DNA from: JAJDAT01 sp964570665
GTDB taxonomy: Bacteria > Nitrospinota > Nitrospinia > Nitrospinales > JAJDAT01
Direction of reading: 5' to 3'
DNA: 64,000 nucleotides
Assembly (NCBI GenBank): GCA_964570665.1
Contig: CAZMZH010000008.1
Location: 124,001 to 188,000, forward strand
The translations under genes were made by a program, and so were the position numbers. Below the pieces are notes generated by a model, which worked only from the letters and a program-made list of their open reading frames with translations, was not told where the DNA came from and searched no databases. This document shows, piece after piece, positions 44,451 through 53,944 of the stretch (the stretch's first letter is position 1; every line of letters begins with the position of its first letter).

Positions 44451-45277
44451 GGAGGTGTGGAAAAAAGATTAGAATGAAGCTTAAAGACAAGGTTTATTAT
44501 TTAAACATAAAAACCATATAAAGCGTTACAATTTAGCGGTTTTTATTCGAATAATTCGAAGATTATGTTTGGAAAAAAGATATTGGTTTGTAACGACAAT
44601 TGAATTAAAAGTATTTGTTAAAAAATGAAACCTTTTTGCCTTGGCTTATTAGGTTTTGTTAGGTATATCATATTCTTGATTATTCAGTTTTCCCATGTGG
44701 TTTTAATTGTATTTCATGCCCGTTATTCGTTCCAACGGTTCGGTTACAGAGGAGGAAATTCCCAAATTACTGCTTTGGAAAGTCGGTTTTTACTAGCAAT
44801 GTTTGGAGAGCTTTACTTTTATTATTTTGATAGGAAAACTGAGCCTCACCTTGTTTCCTTTTCAAAAGGTTAGAATTTAATTAGGGCTGGATGAGTACAT
44901 AAACCTGGTTCCGCAAGAAAGGTAATAGACGAAGCAGGTTTATTTTTATCAATACATATACTCCCAAGTAAATCAAGCGACGAAAGTTAAGCTAGAATAT
45001 CCCGATTAGATTAAACATTTTTAAAATCATTGCAACAATTCTATTTTTCGTATTTGTCAATTCGGGAAATCTATGTAATAAATTTTAAGAATCGTTATTT
45101 GCAAAGAGGCATCTTAAGCTATGATAAAAAAATTATGCCAGACTTACTAGTTCGATTTGTAATGGAAACCTTCAAAACCCAATAAAAAACTTCTGAGTTT
45201 TTGTATTGCAATGCTTGAATTTAAAAAGGTTTTTGAAGAATGCAAACTTTAAACCAGGTATTGGCAATTTATAAGTC
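44451..45277. other. Long intergenic region upstream of the dab operon
   Basis: An 827-bp gap between the start of the ABC-F gene and dabB. It contains the stem-loop at 44899-44947 and an 82-codon + frame (44625-44873) without a ribosome site, which I do not accept as a gene. I see no other coding signal. The stretch 44950-45277 must contain the dab promoter, but I could not identify a convincing one. Confidence 0.5.
44899..44947 (+). terminator. Stem-loop with T tail, possible terminator of a small RNA
   Basis: ATAAACCTG (44899-44907) and CAGGTTTAT (44935-44943) form a perfect nine-bp stem around a 27-base loop, followed by a T run. No accepted gene ends here, so it may close a small RNA or an unrecognised short gene transcribed from 44450-44890. 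Confidence 0.45.
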
Positions 45278-46984
45278 ATGACCATCCCGATTCTTATTCT
45301 TCTCTTTCCTCTCTTAGCCAGCATCATTATCAGGGTTTTTGGCCATCAATTACAATCTCATGTGGCCAGAATAGGGGTTATAGCGAACGTAATTTCTTTC
45401 TTTCTTGCTGTTTGGACTCTCTATTATGTGAGCATTGAAGGTACGGTTCATGTAATGTTATGGCCGTCCAATCCCGAAAGTTCTTCCATATTCAAGATAG
45501 GACTGTTGGTTGACCGTCTCGCCGCTGTCATGATGGTGTTGATCACCAGCGTAAGCATTGTTATTCATGTTTACTCAGTTCGATATTTAGAGGGAGACCC
45601 GGGTTATGCCCGATTTTTTGCGCTATTAGGTTTTGTAGTCTTTGTGATTCTCTCTATAGTTACTAGTCCCAATTTGTTGATGTTGTTTGTGTTTTGGCAA
45701 TTATTAAGTTGGGCTCTCTATATAATTCTGGTATTTAATTTTTCTCATCCCGACGCTTGTCGTAATGGTTTTAAAACATATGTGTGCCATCGTGTTGGAG
45801 ACGTTTTCTTTCTTTTCGGAATTTTTCTGGCGTATAAATATTTTGGAACGCTTGAGTTTACGGAACTTTTCAAAGCGGCGAAGGAAAATCCTCAAACGAT
45901 TTCGTTATTGCCGGGAGGTTCCTTTAATATCAGCGTCGTTGCCGCTATAGCGTTATTTATTTTTGTTGGCGGGATTGCCAAATCTAATCAATTCCCTCTG
46001 CACGTGTGGTTACCAGACACCATGGATTCGCCAACGCCTGTTTCAGCTCTTATGCATGCGGGTATTATTAATGCAGGCGGATTTTTATTGAATCGCTTGG
46101 CTCCTTTTTACGCGCTTTCGTCGCCCACTCTTCATATTGTTTTTATAATTGGCGTTGTGACCATTTTGATGGGGGCCTCCATGATGCTGGCGCAAAACGA
46201 CATTAAGAAAACCTTAGGGTATTCCACTATGGCGCAAATGGGCTACATGATTATGGAATGCGGCCTAGGCGCTTTTGCCTTGGCAATATTTCATTTAATC
46301 GCCCACGGTCTTTTTAAGGCGTCCTTATTTTTGGGAGCGGGAACCGGTATTCATTCCTCGCGAGACGAACCTAAGTTTCCGCATCATGGGGAACACAATG
46401 ACGAGGAGGAGAAAAAAGAATCTTCCTCCCAATTAACCTGGGTCACGGGTTTGGGAGTCACCTTGACGATGCCTTTAATTATTCTCATGGTGGCGCATGA
46501 CATGTTGGATATACACCTGCAAGACGCCCATGGCGCGGTAATTTTTCTGTTTTTTAGTTGGATTACGACTTCTCAGGTTATGTTTAGTTTATATCGCCTT
46601 CAAGCGGTGGCTTCTTGGAAAGTGGCTGGCGCGATGATCGGCGCCTTATTTTTTATTGGATTTGTTTATCTATGGGCGGGCGAGGAATTCACGCATTTTC
46701 TATACCCTGGACCGGGCGAGGCCGATGGATATTTTGTGGCTGCGGCTTTCAACCCGCAAATCTTTGATATGATTATTTTGGTAGCCACGGGACTGATTCT
46801 CTTCGGTTGGTTCGTGGTCTACACCGACGCTAAGGGTCAAAAAATATTTATTTCGGATTGGCTCATTTCCGTTCGAAAAAAAAGTTACATCCTTTTAATA
46901 AATCGGTTCTATGTGGACCTTATTTATGTTCGATGGAGCGCTAGCATATTACGATTGGCGCAAAAAGTAGCCCATCGTTTTTAA
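45278..46984 (+). CDS. dabB: DabB: proton-conducting (NuoL/MrpA-like) subunit of the inorganic-carbon transporter
   Basis: A 568-aa multi-pass protein with ~14 helices, related to NuoL and Mrp antiporter subunits. The proton-channel region reads FVGGIAKSNQFPLHVWLPDT and MDSPTPVSALMHAGIINAGG, with LGYSTMAQMGYMIMECGLG after it. A cytoplasmic loop has a His/Glu-rich stretch (FPHHGEHNDEEEKKESSS). It is too short for NuoL and is followed by DabA, so DabB is the best call. DabB is thought to couple cation flow to DabA-mediated conversion of CO2 to bicarbonate inside the cell. The next gene follows after 18 bases. Confidence 0.9.
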   Translation: MTIPILILLFPLLASIIIRVFGHQLQSHVARIGVIANVISFFLAVWTLYYVSIEGTVHVMLWPSNPESSSIFKIGLLVDRLAAVMMVLITSVSIVIHVYSVRYLEGDPGYARFFALLGFVVFVILSIVTSPNLLMLFVFWQLLSWALYIILVFNFSHPDACRNGFKTYVCHRVGDVFFLFGIFLAYKYFGTLEFTELFKAAKENPQTISLLPGGSFNISVVAAIALFIFVGGIAKSNQFPLHVWLPDTMDSPTPVSALMHAGIINAGGFLLNRLAPFYALSSPTLHIVFIIGVVTILMGASMMLAQNDIKKTLGYSTMAQMGYMIMECGLGAFALAIFHLIAHGLFKASLFLGAGTGIHSSRDEPKFPHHGEHNDEEEKKESSSQLTWVTGLGVTLTMPLIILMVAHDMLDIHLQDAHGAVIFLFFSWITTSQVMFSLYRLQAVASWKVAGAMIGALFFIGFVYLWAGEEFTHFLYPGPGEADGYFVAAAFNPQIFDMIILVATGLILFGWFVVYTDAKGQKIFISDWLISVRKKSYILLINRFYVDLIYVRWSASILRLAQKVAHRF

Positions 46985-47002
46985 AACGCGATCGTTAATA
47001 CT

Positions 47003-48232
47003 ATGGATAATCAACAGGCTCTTCCTATAATTCTAGCTCTTATTCCGCTTGTTCTTGGGATTGTGTGGAGGGTTGCCCAAATTTCGTTTGCCACTCTTAA
47101 ATCCATTGGCTTAACGGCGATTGTCGCTCTAGGCATTTTGCTAGTCACGACGGTTGAGATAGATCCATCGACTAACTTTTTGGCCTTCGCGGTTCTTCTT
47201 TCAAGTTTTTGCGTTATGCTCTGTCAAGAAGAAACGCAACAAGCTTCGGTAATTGGCTCTTCAAGCCTGATAGCTTTGGGGCTAGCTTTAGGCGTTTTGC
47301 TAAGCCAAGGTTTTGTGAGTAGGCTTTTTCTAACCGGTTTGTTAGGTTTTGCCGCGTTTTCTCTTCATCGCGAAAAATACCGCTCTTTTAAAACAACGCT
47401 CGTTCTTATACATTTTGTTATCGCCATCGTTATCTCTTTAAGTTCCGGCTTTGGGGACAAAAGTTTTCAATTGTTCGCGAATTTATTTCTTGCGGTTACT
47501 TTCTTGCCGTTAGCTCCTTTTCATCTCCCTTTCGTAGGTATAGTTGAAGGCGCTAAAGGAACTCTTTCGAGTTTTTGGGTTGTCGTTTGGTTAGCCATCG
47601 GGTTAGCCGAATTAAATATGATTTATACGTCGCTTAACGCTGAAATGCTCTTTGTCATAAGTTTGTTAGCGTTGGTAAACGCGTTTTATGCTTCTTTAGC
47701 GGCTCTCGGACAACGGCAAAGCAATTTATTCGTCGCTTCCGCAACTGTGGCTCACGTATCGCTTATCTGGGGACTGCTCAATATTTTTCCCAATTTTCCC
47801 GAGTGGGGCATTGCTTATGGCATAGCCGTGGCGTTTATTTTGGGAGGCGTTTGCCTGGCGTTTTCATTTATTCAACAACGCTATGGATGGCAAATCATTG
47901 GAAAGCTTCCTGGGCTTGGATTGACCATGCCTCGGTTTGGAATTGCGATGGTTTTTCTTGTGAGTTTCGCATTATTTCTCCCATTTTTGCCAACGATTAC
48001 CGGTTTGACGATCATGCCGACAATCGAAAATCACAATGTAAATTTCACCATGATTTTTTTGATGTTCCTCGCGGTTTGGTTGGGAAGCGGTTGGTATCTT
48101 TTAAAGATGCTTCATCAAACCGCCTTTGGTAGGGCGCGAACCGATGTTTTTTATAACGATTTATTCACGACGGAATTTGTCGCGGTGACGGTATTAATAT
48201 TAGGCGCTACTTATAGCGGATTGTTTTACTAA
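47003..48232 (+). CDS. Additional antiporter-like membrane subunit of the dab operon
   Basis: A 409-aa protein with about 12 hydrophobic helices, located between dabB and dabA. A segment AVTFLPLAPFHLPFVGIVEG echoes the APFH-W-P region of NuoL/M and Mrp proteins, but it is degenerate and the following Pro-Thr-Ser motif is missing (AKGTLSSFWVVVWLAIGL). The first described dab operons have only dabA and dabB, so this looks like an extra or split proton-channel subunit. Position and spacing (18 and 44 bases) argue for a shared complex. The function is inferred. Confidence 0.7.
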   Translation: MDNQQALPIILALIPLVLGIVWRVAQISFATLKSIGLTAIVALGILLVTTVEIDPSTNFLAFAVLLSSFCVMLCQEETQQASVIGSSSLIALGLALGVLLSQGFVSRLFLTGLLGFAAFSLHREKYRSFKTTLVLIHFVIAIVISLSSGFGDKSFQLFANLFLAVTFLPLAPFHLPFVGIVEGAKGTLSSFWVVVWLAIGLAELNMIYTSLNAEMLFVISLLALVNAFYASLAALGQRQSNLFVASATVAHVSLIWGLLNIFPNFPEWGIAYGIAVAFILGGVCLAFSFIQQRYGWQIIGKLPGLGLTMPRFGIAMVFLVSFALFLPFLPTITGLTIMPTIENHNVNFTMIFLMFLAVWLGSGWYLLKMLHQTAFGRARTDVFYNDLFTTEFVAVTVLILGATYSGLFY

Positions 48233-48276
48233 TGTTTCATTTGATTAACTCTTTTTAAGGTCGGTGAATCAAAGTT

Positions 48277-51200
48277 ATGTCCACGGTCGACGATAAAGAT
48301 ACTGCGACGCCAACCCAATCGCAGCGGATAGAATTACGGTCATTCGTAAATCTAGCGGGCGAACCTGTTTCCCATTACTGGCCGATGAAAACGTTTATCC
48401 ATCACAATCCCCTTCATGGGCTAGAACGTTTCCATTTTGAAAAAGCCATTGAGGAGGCCGAACGGTTTTTAGGCGGTCGAGGCTATCTTCCCAATCAAGT
48501 TTACCGAGACTACTATAAACAAGACCGAATTACCGACGAAGCTCTAAACGACGCTCTTCAAGAAGTTTTTAAAGACGCGAATGTCGCTATTGGCGGTCGC
48601 AATATTAGTCATCAGGAAATCCTGAAAGCCCTTTTTCTCCACGGTTCTGGAAAAGTATCCGGAGACGCGGTCTCGGCCCTTTTGCAATCGTCGCATGATC
48701 CAAAAGAAGTAAGCGAACTCGTCGAAAAAATTCAAGAGTTGTCAAAAGACAAAGAGGAAACAGTTTCCTTAAAATCTTATGCAAAACAAGATCAAAAAGA
48801 TTTAGCGACACAATGTACGATTGGGGAATGGTGCGATAAATCGTTCGGGACCAATGTCCGGCAACAAGTCAACCACGAAGTGATCAAATGGATTAGCGGA
48901 TTTCTCGATGAAGGACACGCGCATTGGGGTATGCCATTGCGGGAAAAATCTTTTTATGCCAGTTGGAAAGAATTAGCGCGCGACGATTCAACTGGTTCCG
49001 TTTTGGGTGTTTCCGATTGGAAATCTAAAATCCAAAACCTACCTGAACTTCCCGAAGACGCCATACTCGAAAGTATGACCATTTTAGGTATACCAAAGAA
49101 CCTATGGATTGATTATTTCACCCACCATTTGTCTCAATTGGAAGGGTGGACGGGATTCCTCAAATGGCGCTCGGAACAAACGGATTATGTATGGCAAACT
49201 GCCTATCCAATGGACCTGATCGAATACATGGCAATTCGAATTATTTATGAACGGGAACTGGTGTCTGTGGCCTGCCGCAATAAACTGGGAATTCCCGGGA
49301 CCTATACTTCGATAAGAGCTTACCTAAATAATTGTTCCATTGGATATGGGCTCTACAAAGATTACCAGACTAGAGGGTTGCCTGACGAAATCGTTGAAAA
49401 CCTTGATATGTCCATGTTCGTACAAGAACCCTTACGTATCGACGACCTGAATCGATGCGAACCGGATGTGATTTCAATTTGGGAGCAAATCCGACAAAAG
49501 CAAGAGGTTGAAGTACAGGCTTTTATGTTACTACATTTAGCCAAGTCTTTGGACGTTTCTGCATCCGATATCTTGAAAAGTACCGATGCGGTAAAAACTT
49601 TACTTGATTGGGTCGAGGAATATCCAGAACCTACGCATGGTCCCTTCTGGCTCAAAGCTTTGGAAGCAAGCTTTATAAAAAGTTTTCTGCCAAAATTTTC
49701 CTCCAATATAGAGAAAATGAAAAAGCTAGACGCGGAGGAAGATAAAGCCCCACAATCGCGTCCGTTGTCTCAGTCGCTTTTTTGTATTGATGTTCGATCG
49801 GAATCTTTTCGACGTCACCTTGAAGAAGTGGGCGGCAATGAAACCTTTGGGTTTGCCGGTTTTTTTGGAGTCCCTATATGCTATTTAGGATTTACGAGCG
49901 AACAACAAACAGACCAATGCCCAGTTCTTCTGAAACCCAAACATGTTATTAAGGAAATTCCCCGCGCTTATCAAGCCGAGGCTGCGAAAGAATTTTTGGA
50001 AGGGCACCATCTCGCAAAAGCCGGCAATACGCTGCTGCATGACTTGAAAGAGAACGTGATCACTCCTTATGTCATGGTGGAAGCGATCGGCTGGTTCTTT
50101 GGGGTCAGGCTTTTTGGCCAAACATTACGCCCAAAATGGTTTAAAAACATCACTTCATGGATAAAAAAGCGTTTTACTATTCCTATAGGCACTACCTTGA
50201 CGGTAGACAAAATCGACCGAGACGAAGCTCGGGAAATGGTTGCGGCGAAACATCGAGCCACTATATACCGCTTATTGATTGAACAATTTGGTCAGTTGGG
50301 CGGAACCGTTCCCCACGACCAGGTTGAGCGCTTGCGAAAGTTAGCCTTGAGTGAAATCCCATTAGATAATCCTGAAAATAAAGAAATATTCGAATTATTG
50401 CAGTGGACCAAACCCGATCTTGAACAATTTATTAAAACCCTGGATCGTGATTTCAACCTTCATGAGCGCGACCTCGATGGCCGGTTGGAACGGATTACAC
50501 AGGCAGGATTTACGGTCGCCGAGCAAGCTATTTATGTGGAAACAGCCTTAAGGGTTCTAGGATTCAAAACGTTTGCCCGACTCATTTTGCTTTGCGGTCA
50601 TGGAAGCACTTCGGATAACAACCCCTTTGAATCCGCCCTCGATTGCGGGGCGTGCGGAGGTAACCACGGCATGTCCAACGCGCGCGCTTTAGCCGTCATG
50701 GCCAATAAACCAGAGGTACGACAACTACTGGCTATGAAAGGGCTAGCGATTCCGGCCGATACGCATTTTCTTCCCGGGCAACACGACACGACAACAGACG
50801 AAGTGGAGTTCTTTGATTTGGAAGATGTCCCTGCTACGCACCGAAAAGATTTGATCAAACTTCAACGAGACCTCCAGGAAGCGGGAGAAAAGAATAGCCG
50901 GGAACGTTTAGGTCGCTTGCCGGACGAACCTGATACTAAGGGAAATTTTAGCGCTTTAGGAAGGACTAAAATACGAAGTATAGATTGGTCGCAAGTTCGA
51001 CCGGAATGGGGACTTTCTCGGCATACGGCTTTTATTGCCGGGCGACGATTATTGACCCAAGGTATAAACCTTGAGGGCCGGACTTTTTTACATTCCTATG
51101 ATTCCTCAAAAGATCCAGAGGGAAATTATTTAGAAATTATCATGACCGCTCCAATGATCGTAGGACAATGGATTAACATGGAACATTATTTTTCCACGGT

Positions 51201-51522
51201 TGATGAGGAAGTTTATGGAGCGGGAAGTAAAGCCTATCATAACGTTGTTGGTCGTATAGGCGTCATGTTTGGAACCGAAAGCGATTTATGCGTTGGACTT
51301 CCTCTTCAAACGATTTTCGACGGAGAAAAACCTTTTCATGAGCCTATGCGATTATTTGTTATAATAGAGGCTCCGAGAAAAATGATTACTACCCTCATTG
51401 CTCGGCATACTATTTTGCAAAGATTGACCATGAATCAGTGGCTCCATATTGTGGCTTTGGATCCCGAACCCATGGAGTTTTTCCTTTTCAAAGCGCCGAA
51501 CGAATGGCAACCTTTAAAATAA
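48277..51522 (+). CDS. dabA: DabA: beta-carbonic-anhydrase-like subunit (DUF2309)
   Basis: A 1081-aa soluble or peripheral protein. N-terminal WPMKTFIHHNPLHGLERFHF is the DUF2309 opening signature. The zinc site shows as Cys and Asp in SLFCIDVRSESFRRH (~503 and 505), His in LLCGHGSTSDNNPF (~774) and Cys in LDCGACGGNHG (~789), the Cys-Asp-His-Cys set known for DabA. The C-terminal region has THFLPGQHDTTTDEV and an NMEHYFSTVDEEVYGAGSKA stretch. It is proposed to hydrate CO2 unidirectionally, energised through DabB. A PII-like gene follows after 29 bases. Confidence 0.95.
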   Translation: MSTVDDKDTATPTQSQRIELRSFVNLAGEPVSHYWPMKTFIHHNPLHGLERFHFEKAIEEAERFLGGRGYLPNQVYRDYYKQDRITDEALNDALQEVFKDANVAIGGRNISHQEILKALFLHGSGKVSGDAVSALLQSSHDPKEVSELVEKIQELSKDKEETVSLKSYAKQDQKDLATQCTIGEWCDKSFGTNVRQQVNHEVIKWISGFLDEGHAHWGMPLREKSFYASWKELARDDSTGSVLGVSDWKSKIQNLPELPEDAILESMTILGIPKNLWIDYFTHHLSQLEGWTGFLKWRSEQTDYVWQTAYPMDLIEYMAIRIIYERELVSVACRNKLGIPGTYTSIRAYLNNCSIGYGLYKDYQTRGLPDEIVENLDMSMFVQEPLRIDDLNRCEPDVISIWEQIRQKQEVEVQAFMLLHLAKSLDVSASDILKSTDAVKTLLDWVEEYPEPTHGPFWLKALEASFIKSFLPKFSSNIEKMKKLDAEEDKAPQSRPLSQSLFCIDVRSESFRRHLEEVGGNETFGFAGFFGVPICYLGFTSEQQTDQCPVLLKPKHVIKEIPRAYQAEAAKEFLEGHHLAKAGNTLLHDLKENVITPYVMVEAIGWFFGVRLFGQTLRPKWFKNITSWIKKRFTIPIGTTLTVDKIDRDEAREMVAAKHRATIYRLLIEQFGQLGGTVPHDQVERLRKLALSEIPLDNPENKEIFELLQWTKPDLEQFIKTLDRDFNLHERDLDGRLERITQAGFTVAEQAIYVETALRVLGFKTFARLILLCGHGSTSDNNPFESALDCGACGGNHGMSNARALAVMANKPEVRQLLAMKGLAIPADTHFLPGQHDTTTDEVEFFDLEDVPATHRKDLIKLQRDLQEAGEKNSRERLGRLPDEPDTKGNFSALGRTKIRSIDWSQVRPEWGLSRHTAFIAGRRLLTQGINLEGRTFLHSYDSSKDPEGNYLEIIMTAPMIVGQWINMEHYFSTVDEEVYGAGSKAYHNVVGRIGVMFGTESDLCVGLPLQTIFDGEKPFHEPMRLFVIIEAPRKMITTLIARHTILQRLTMNQWLHIVALDPEPMEFFLFKAPNEWQPLK

Positions 51523-51551
51523 TATAACCTTGTTGTGGAGATTGAAACATC

Positions 51552-51878
51552 ATGAACGCCATGAAACTTCATCCAATGAAAGAAATTAAAATCATTATTG
51601 AAGGAGAGCATCTTCATTTCGTGACGGACGTCCTTGATAGGATTAAAGCTAGCGGTTATACGATTTTCAATAATTTATCGGGAAAAGGACATGGCGGAAT
51701 CCACGAAGGTCATATGATGTTTAACGACACAAGTAGCTTACAGATGGTTTTGACTGTCGTTCCAGAGGAAAAACTTGATCCGATTCTCTCCGGACTCAAG
51801 CCGTTTCTAGAACGTCACTCAGGAAGTCTTTTTGTATTAGACTCAAGCGTGCTGCGACCCGATCATTTTGAGTCGTAA
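51552..51878 (+). CDS. PII-like protein of the dab operon
   Basis: A 108-aa protein with the PII-like ferredoxin fold: MKEIKIIIEGEHLHFVTDVL, DRIKASGYTIFNNLSGKGHG, then LQMVLTVVPEEKLDPILSGL. The T-loop region is short and Gly/His-rich (GKGHGGIHEGHMMF) and has no uridylylation Tyr context like GlnB. PII-like proteins are commonly encoded beside bicarbonate transporters, where they sense nucleotides or bicarbonate and control transport. It is the last gene of the four-gene operon. The ligand is not known. Confidence 0.85.
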   Translation: MNAMKLHPMKEIKIIIEGEHLHFVTDVLDRIKASGYTIFNNLSGKGHGGIHEGHMMFNDTSSLQMVLTVVPEEKLDPILSGLKPFLERHSGSLFVLDSSVLRPDHFES

Positions 51879-52031
51879 AAAATACAGTTAGGCCTTACTA
51901 ATTTAACTATCCAATTCTTCTGCTGATTCAATAGCTTTTTTATATGTTCGGCTGTACCTTCAGCCTTTTTCTATTTCTCCATCTCCAATAAACCACAGGT
52001 CTTCCAACTGCTGAAATGTCTCAACTCCAGC

Positions 52032-52275
52032 TTAAGTCCAAAGCAAATCTTTTATCCTTACTTTTGTGAAGTCTGAGCGATTCTGAATCGCCAGAGAGTC
52101 CTTCTGAAGGCGAAAATCGTATTCGTGAAATGTTCGTAGCCATTCGGCTTCGCCTGGTAAATCTAAAACAGCAAACAGATGGCGCTCTTCAATGGGAGCG
52201 ATTATTATCTTGATACGGGTAAGATAAATTGAGTTAGGTAATGGTATTAAATCGAATAAGAAGAAATTTATCTAA
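52032..52275 (-). pseudogene. Open remnant without a start codon
   Basis: On the minus strand about 80 codons stay open from an upstream stop near 52277 down to a TAA at 52032, with no ATG, GTG or TTG near the beginning. The residues look protein-like: IKIIIAPIEERHLFAVLDLP, GEAEWLRTFHEYDFRLQKDS and FTKVRIKDLLW. Downstream, after the stop and frame changes, fragments such as EKAEGTAEHIKKLLNQQKNW can be read. This suggests a decayed gene of a family that I cannot name. It fills the 457-bp gap between the dab operon and the methyltransferase. Confidence 0.35.
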
Positions 52276-52335
52276 TCAGATATTGCTTTATTCTTGTGGG
52301 TCATATATTTTTAAGCTAAACATTAAAAGGTTAAA

Positions 52336-53391
52336 TTGAGCGAAAAAGATAAACAAATGACGTTAAATCTTCCGAGTTGTTCCGATAAATTGATTTGGGA
52401 CATTTGGTTAACTTCCTATCAATTACCCGCTTTAACAGTAGCGGACGAGTTAGGTTTATTTTCCTATTTGGATGATGAGCCTGCGACGGCTCTATCTGTT
52501 GCGCGGAAATTTTTTTTAAGTTTTAGAGGGACCGAATCGTTGCTTGGAATTTTAACGTCCTCGGGGTTTCTGGTTCAGCAAAATGAGAAGTTTTGCCTTA
52601 CTCAGGTATCAAGGAATTTTCTTTTACCTGACAGTCCATTTTACAAAGGCGGGTTGTTGCAAATGGTTCGCCACGATATGCCAACCCACGAAGGCGTAAA
52701 AGAAGCCTTGTTAAACGATCCATTTTCCACGACCACTTCAGTCAGGAAAGATAAACCTAATACGGATAATTGGAAAAAGGGCGACTTTGGTCCCGAATGG
52801 GCGAAAAAAACGACTCACGTTATGCACTGCGCATCGTTCCCTGGCGCCATGGGATTAGCCAATCAAGGAGTTTTTAAAAATGTGAAAAAGCTATTAGACG
52901 TTGGCGGAGGATCGGGCTGTTTTTCCATCGCCGCGGCCAACTTTAATCCCGATATAAAATGCACAGTTTTAGAATGGCCTCAGGTTTGTAGCGAAGCGGA
53001 GAGATATGTTAAAGAATTCCGTTTGGAAAAGCGAATCGACACTTATGGTGCGGACATGTTTAAAGATCCGTGGCCAGGAGGAAATGATGGCATTTTTTTC
53101 GCGAATATTTTTCATGATTGGATGCGGCCCGAATGCCTAGAACTTGGCCGCAAAGCATTTGAAAATTTGCCCAAGAATGGCCAAATTTTTATTTATGACC
53201 AGCTATTGAACGATACTAAAGACGGTCCGTTAGCCGTTTCGTCTTTTACCATGCTGATGATGCGCGCCGCTCAAGGCAAAATGTTTTCTTCTCAGGAATT
53301 GACGGATATATTAATGGAGTGTGGATTTGTCGATATTTCAATCGCTCCCGTATATGATTATTTTTCTTTAGTTAAAGCACGAAAACCTTAG
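52336..53391 (+). CDS. O-methyltransferase family 2-like protein
   Basis: A 351-aa protein of the acetylserotonin/hydroxyneurosporene O-methyltransferase family. The N-terminal dimerisation and winged-helix region includes SYQLPALTVADELGLFSYLD. The SAM site is KKLLDVGGGSGCFSIAAANF, then CTVLEWPQVC, GADMFKDPWPGG and the catalytic-His region FFANIFHDWMRPEC. C-terminal MFSSQELTDILMECGF also matches. The frame opens with TTG after AAAAGG; an internal ATG seven codons on is an alternative. The substrate is unknown. Confidence 0.85.
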   Translation: MSEKDKQMTLNLPSCSDKLIWDIWLTSYQLPALTVADELGLFSYLDDEPATALSVARKFFLSFRGTESLLGILTSSGFLVQQNEKFCLTQVSRNFLLPDSPFYKGGLLQMVRHDMPTHEGVKEALLNDPFSTTTSVRKDKPNTDNWKKGDFGPEWAKKTTHVMHCASFPGAMGLANQGVFKNVKKLLDVGGGSGCFSIAAANFNPDIKCTVLEWPQVCSEAERYVKEFRLEKRIDTYGADMFKDPWPGGNDGIFFANIFHDWMRPECLELGRKAFENLPKNGQIFIYDQLLNDTKDGPLAVSSFTMLMMRAAQGKMFSSQELTDILMECGFVDISIAPVYDYFSLVKARKP

Positions 53392-53412
53392 GCGTTAATA
53401 AAAGGAATTTTT

Positions 53413-53841
53413 ATGAAAAATGTTTCTAAGACGTTATTTTTTTTGATTTTTGTTTTGTCTTTAAATTTTTGGGTAGGATGCGCTACGACTTCCGATCCAT
53501 CTCTAAATAAGATAGGTTTGGCAAATCCCGCTGCAGTCCATTGTATTGATAAGGGAGGACAACTGAAAATAGAAAAAGATGGAAGCGGGGCAGAATATGG
53601 CGTTTGTGTCTTTGAAGATAATCGACAATGCGAAGAGTGGGCTCTTTTAAGAGGACGCTGTTCGATAGGCGGAATCAAAGTGACGGGTTATTTGACCGAT
53701 GCCGCTAAATATTGCGCAATTCGTGGCGGGCAATATAATGTGACGAACCAAAAGTCCCAATTTATTGCCGAGCAAGGAACCTGCATATTGCAGGGAGGCA
53801 GAGTGTGCGATGCGCAGAAATGGTTCTCAGGTAGCTGTTAA
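53413..53841 (+). CDS. DUF333 lipoprotein with two Cys-rich modules
   Basis: A 142-aa lipoprotein. The signal peptide ends in NFWVGC, a Val-Gly-Cys lipobox. Two DUF333 modules follow, each with paired cysteines: NPAAVHCIDKGGQLKIEKDG, YGVCVFEDNRQCEEWAL, then DAAKYCAIRGGQYNVT, GTCILQGGRVCDAQKWFSG. DUF333 proteins have been annotated as putative hemolysins without strong evidence; here it is simply a small cell-envelope protein. It lies 21 bases after the methyltransferase gene. Confidence 0.88.
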   Translation: MKNVSKTLFFLIFVLSLNFWVGCATTSDPSLNKIGLANPAAVHCIDKGGQLKIEKDGSGAEYGVCVFEDNRQCEEWALLRGRCSIGGIKVTGYLTDAAKYCAIRGGQYNVTNQKSQFIAEQGTCILQGGRVCDAQKWFSGSC

Positions 53842-53908
53842 AAATTAAAAATCAATATAGCTGAAAAACTTTTCTAAACGTTAAAATAAAATATTTGGTA
53901 AAAAAACG

Positions 53909-53937
53909 TTGACTTTTGGACCGATCGGTTCTATATT
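53909..53937 (+). promoter_or_regulatory. tetR promoter with embedded operator
   Basis: TTGACT (-35, 53909-53914), a 17-base spacer and TATATT (-10, 53932-53937). The spacer contains the palindrome GGACCGATCGGTTC, with a perfect 10-bp core ACCGATCGGT. A dimeric repressor bound here would block RNA polymerase, so TetR autorepression is likely. Confidence 0.75.
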
Positions 53938-53944
53938 ATGAATT

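Noticed and set aside
44625..44873. 82-codon + strand frame upstream of dabB
   Set aside because: No ribosome site, A+T-rich composition and no recognisable protein pattern; kept only as a note in the intergenic entry.
45278..46984. Complex I subunit NuoL
   Set aside because: Too short for NuoL, no other nuo genes, and the DabA gene lies in the same operon.
53388..53678. 96-codon minus frame opposite the DUF333 lipoprotein
   Set aside because: Antisense shadow; the + frame has a lipobox and family cysteines.
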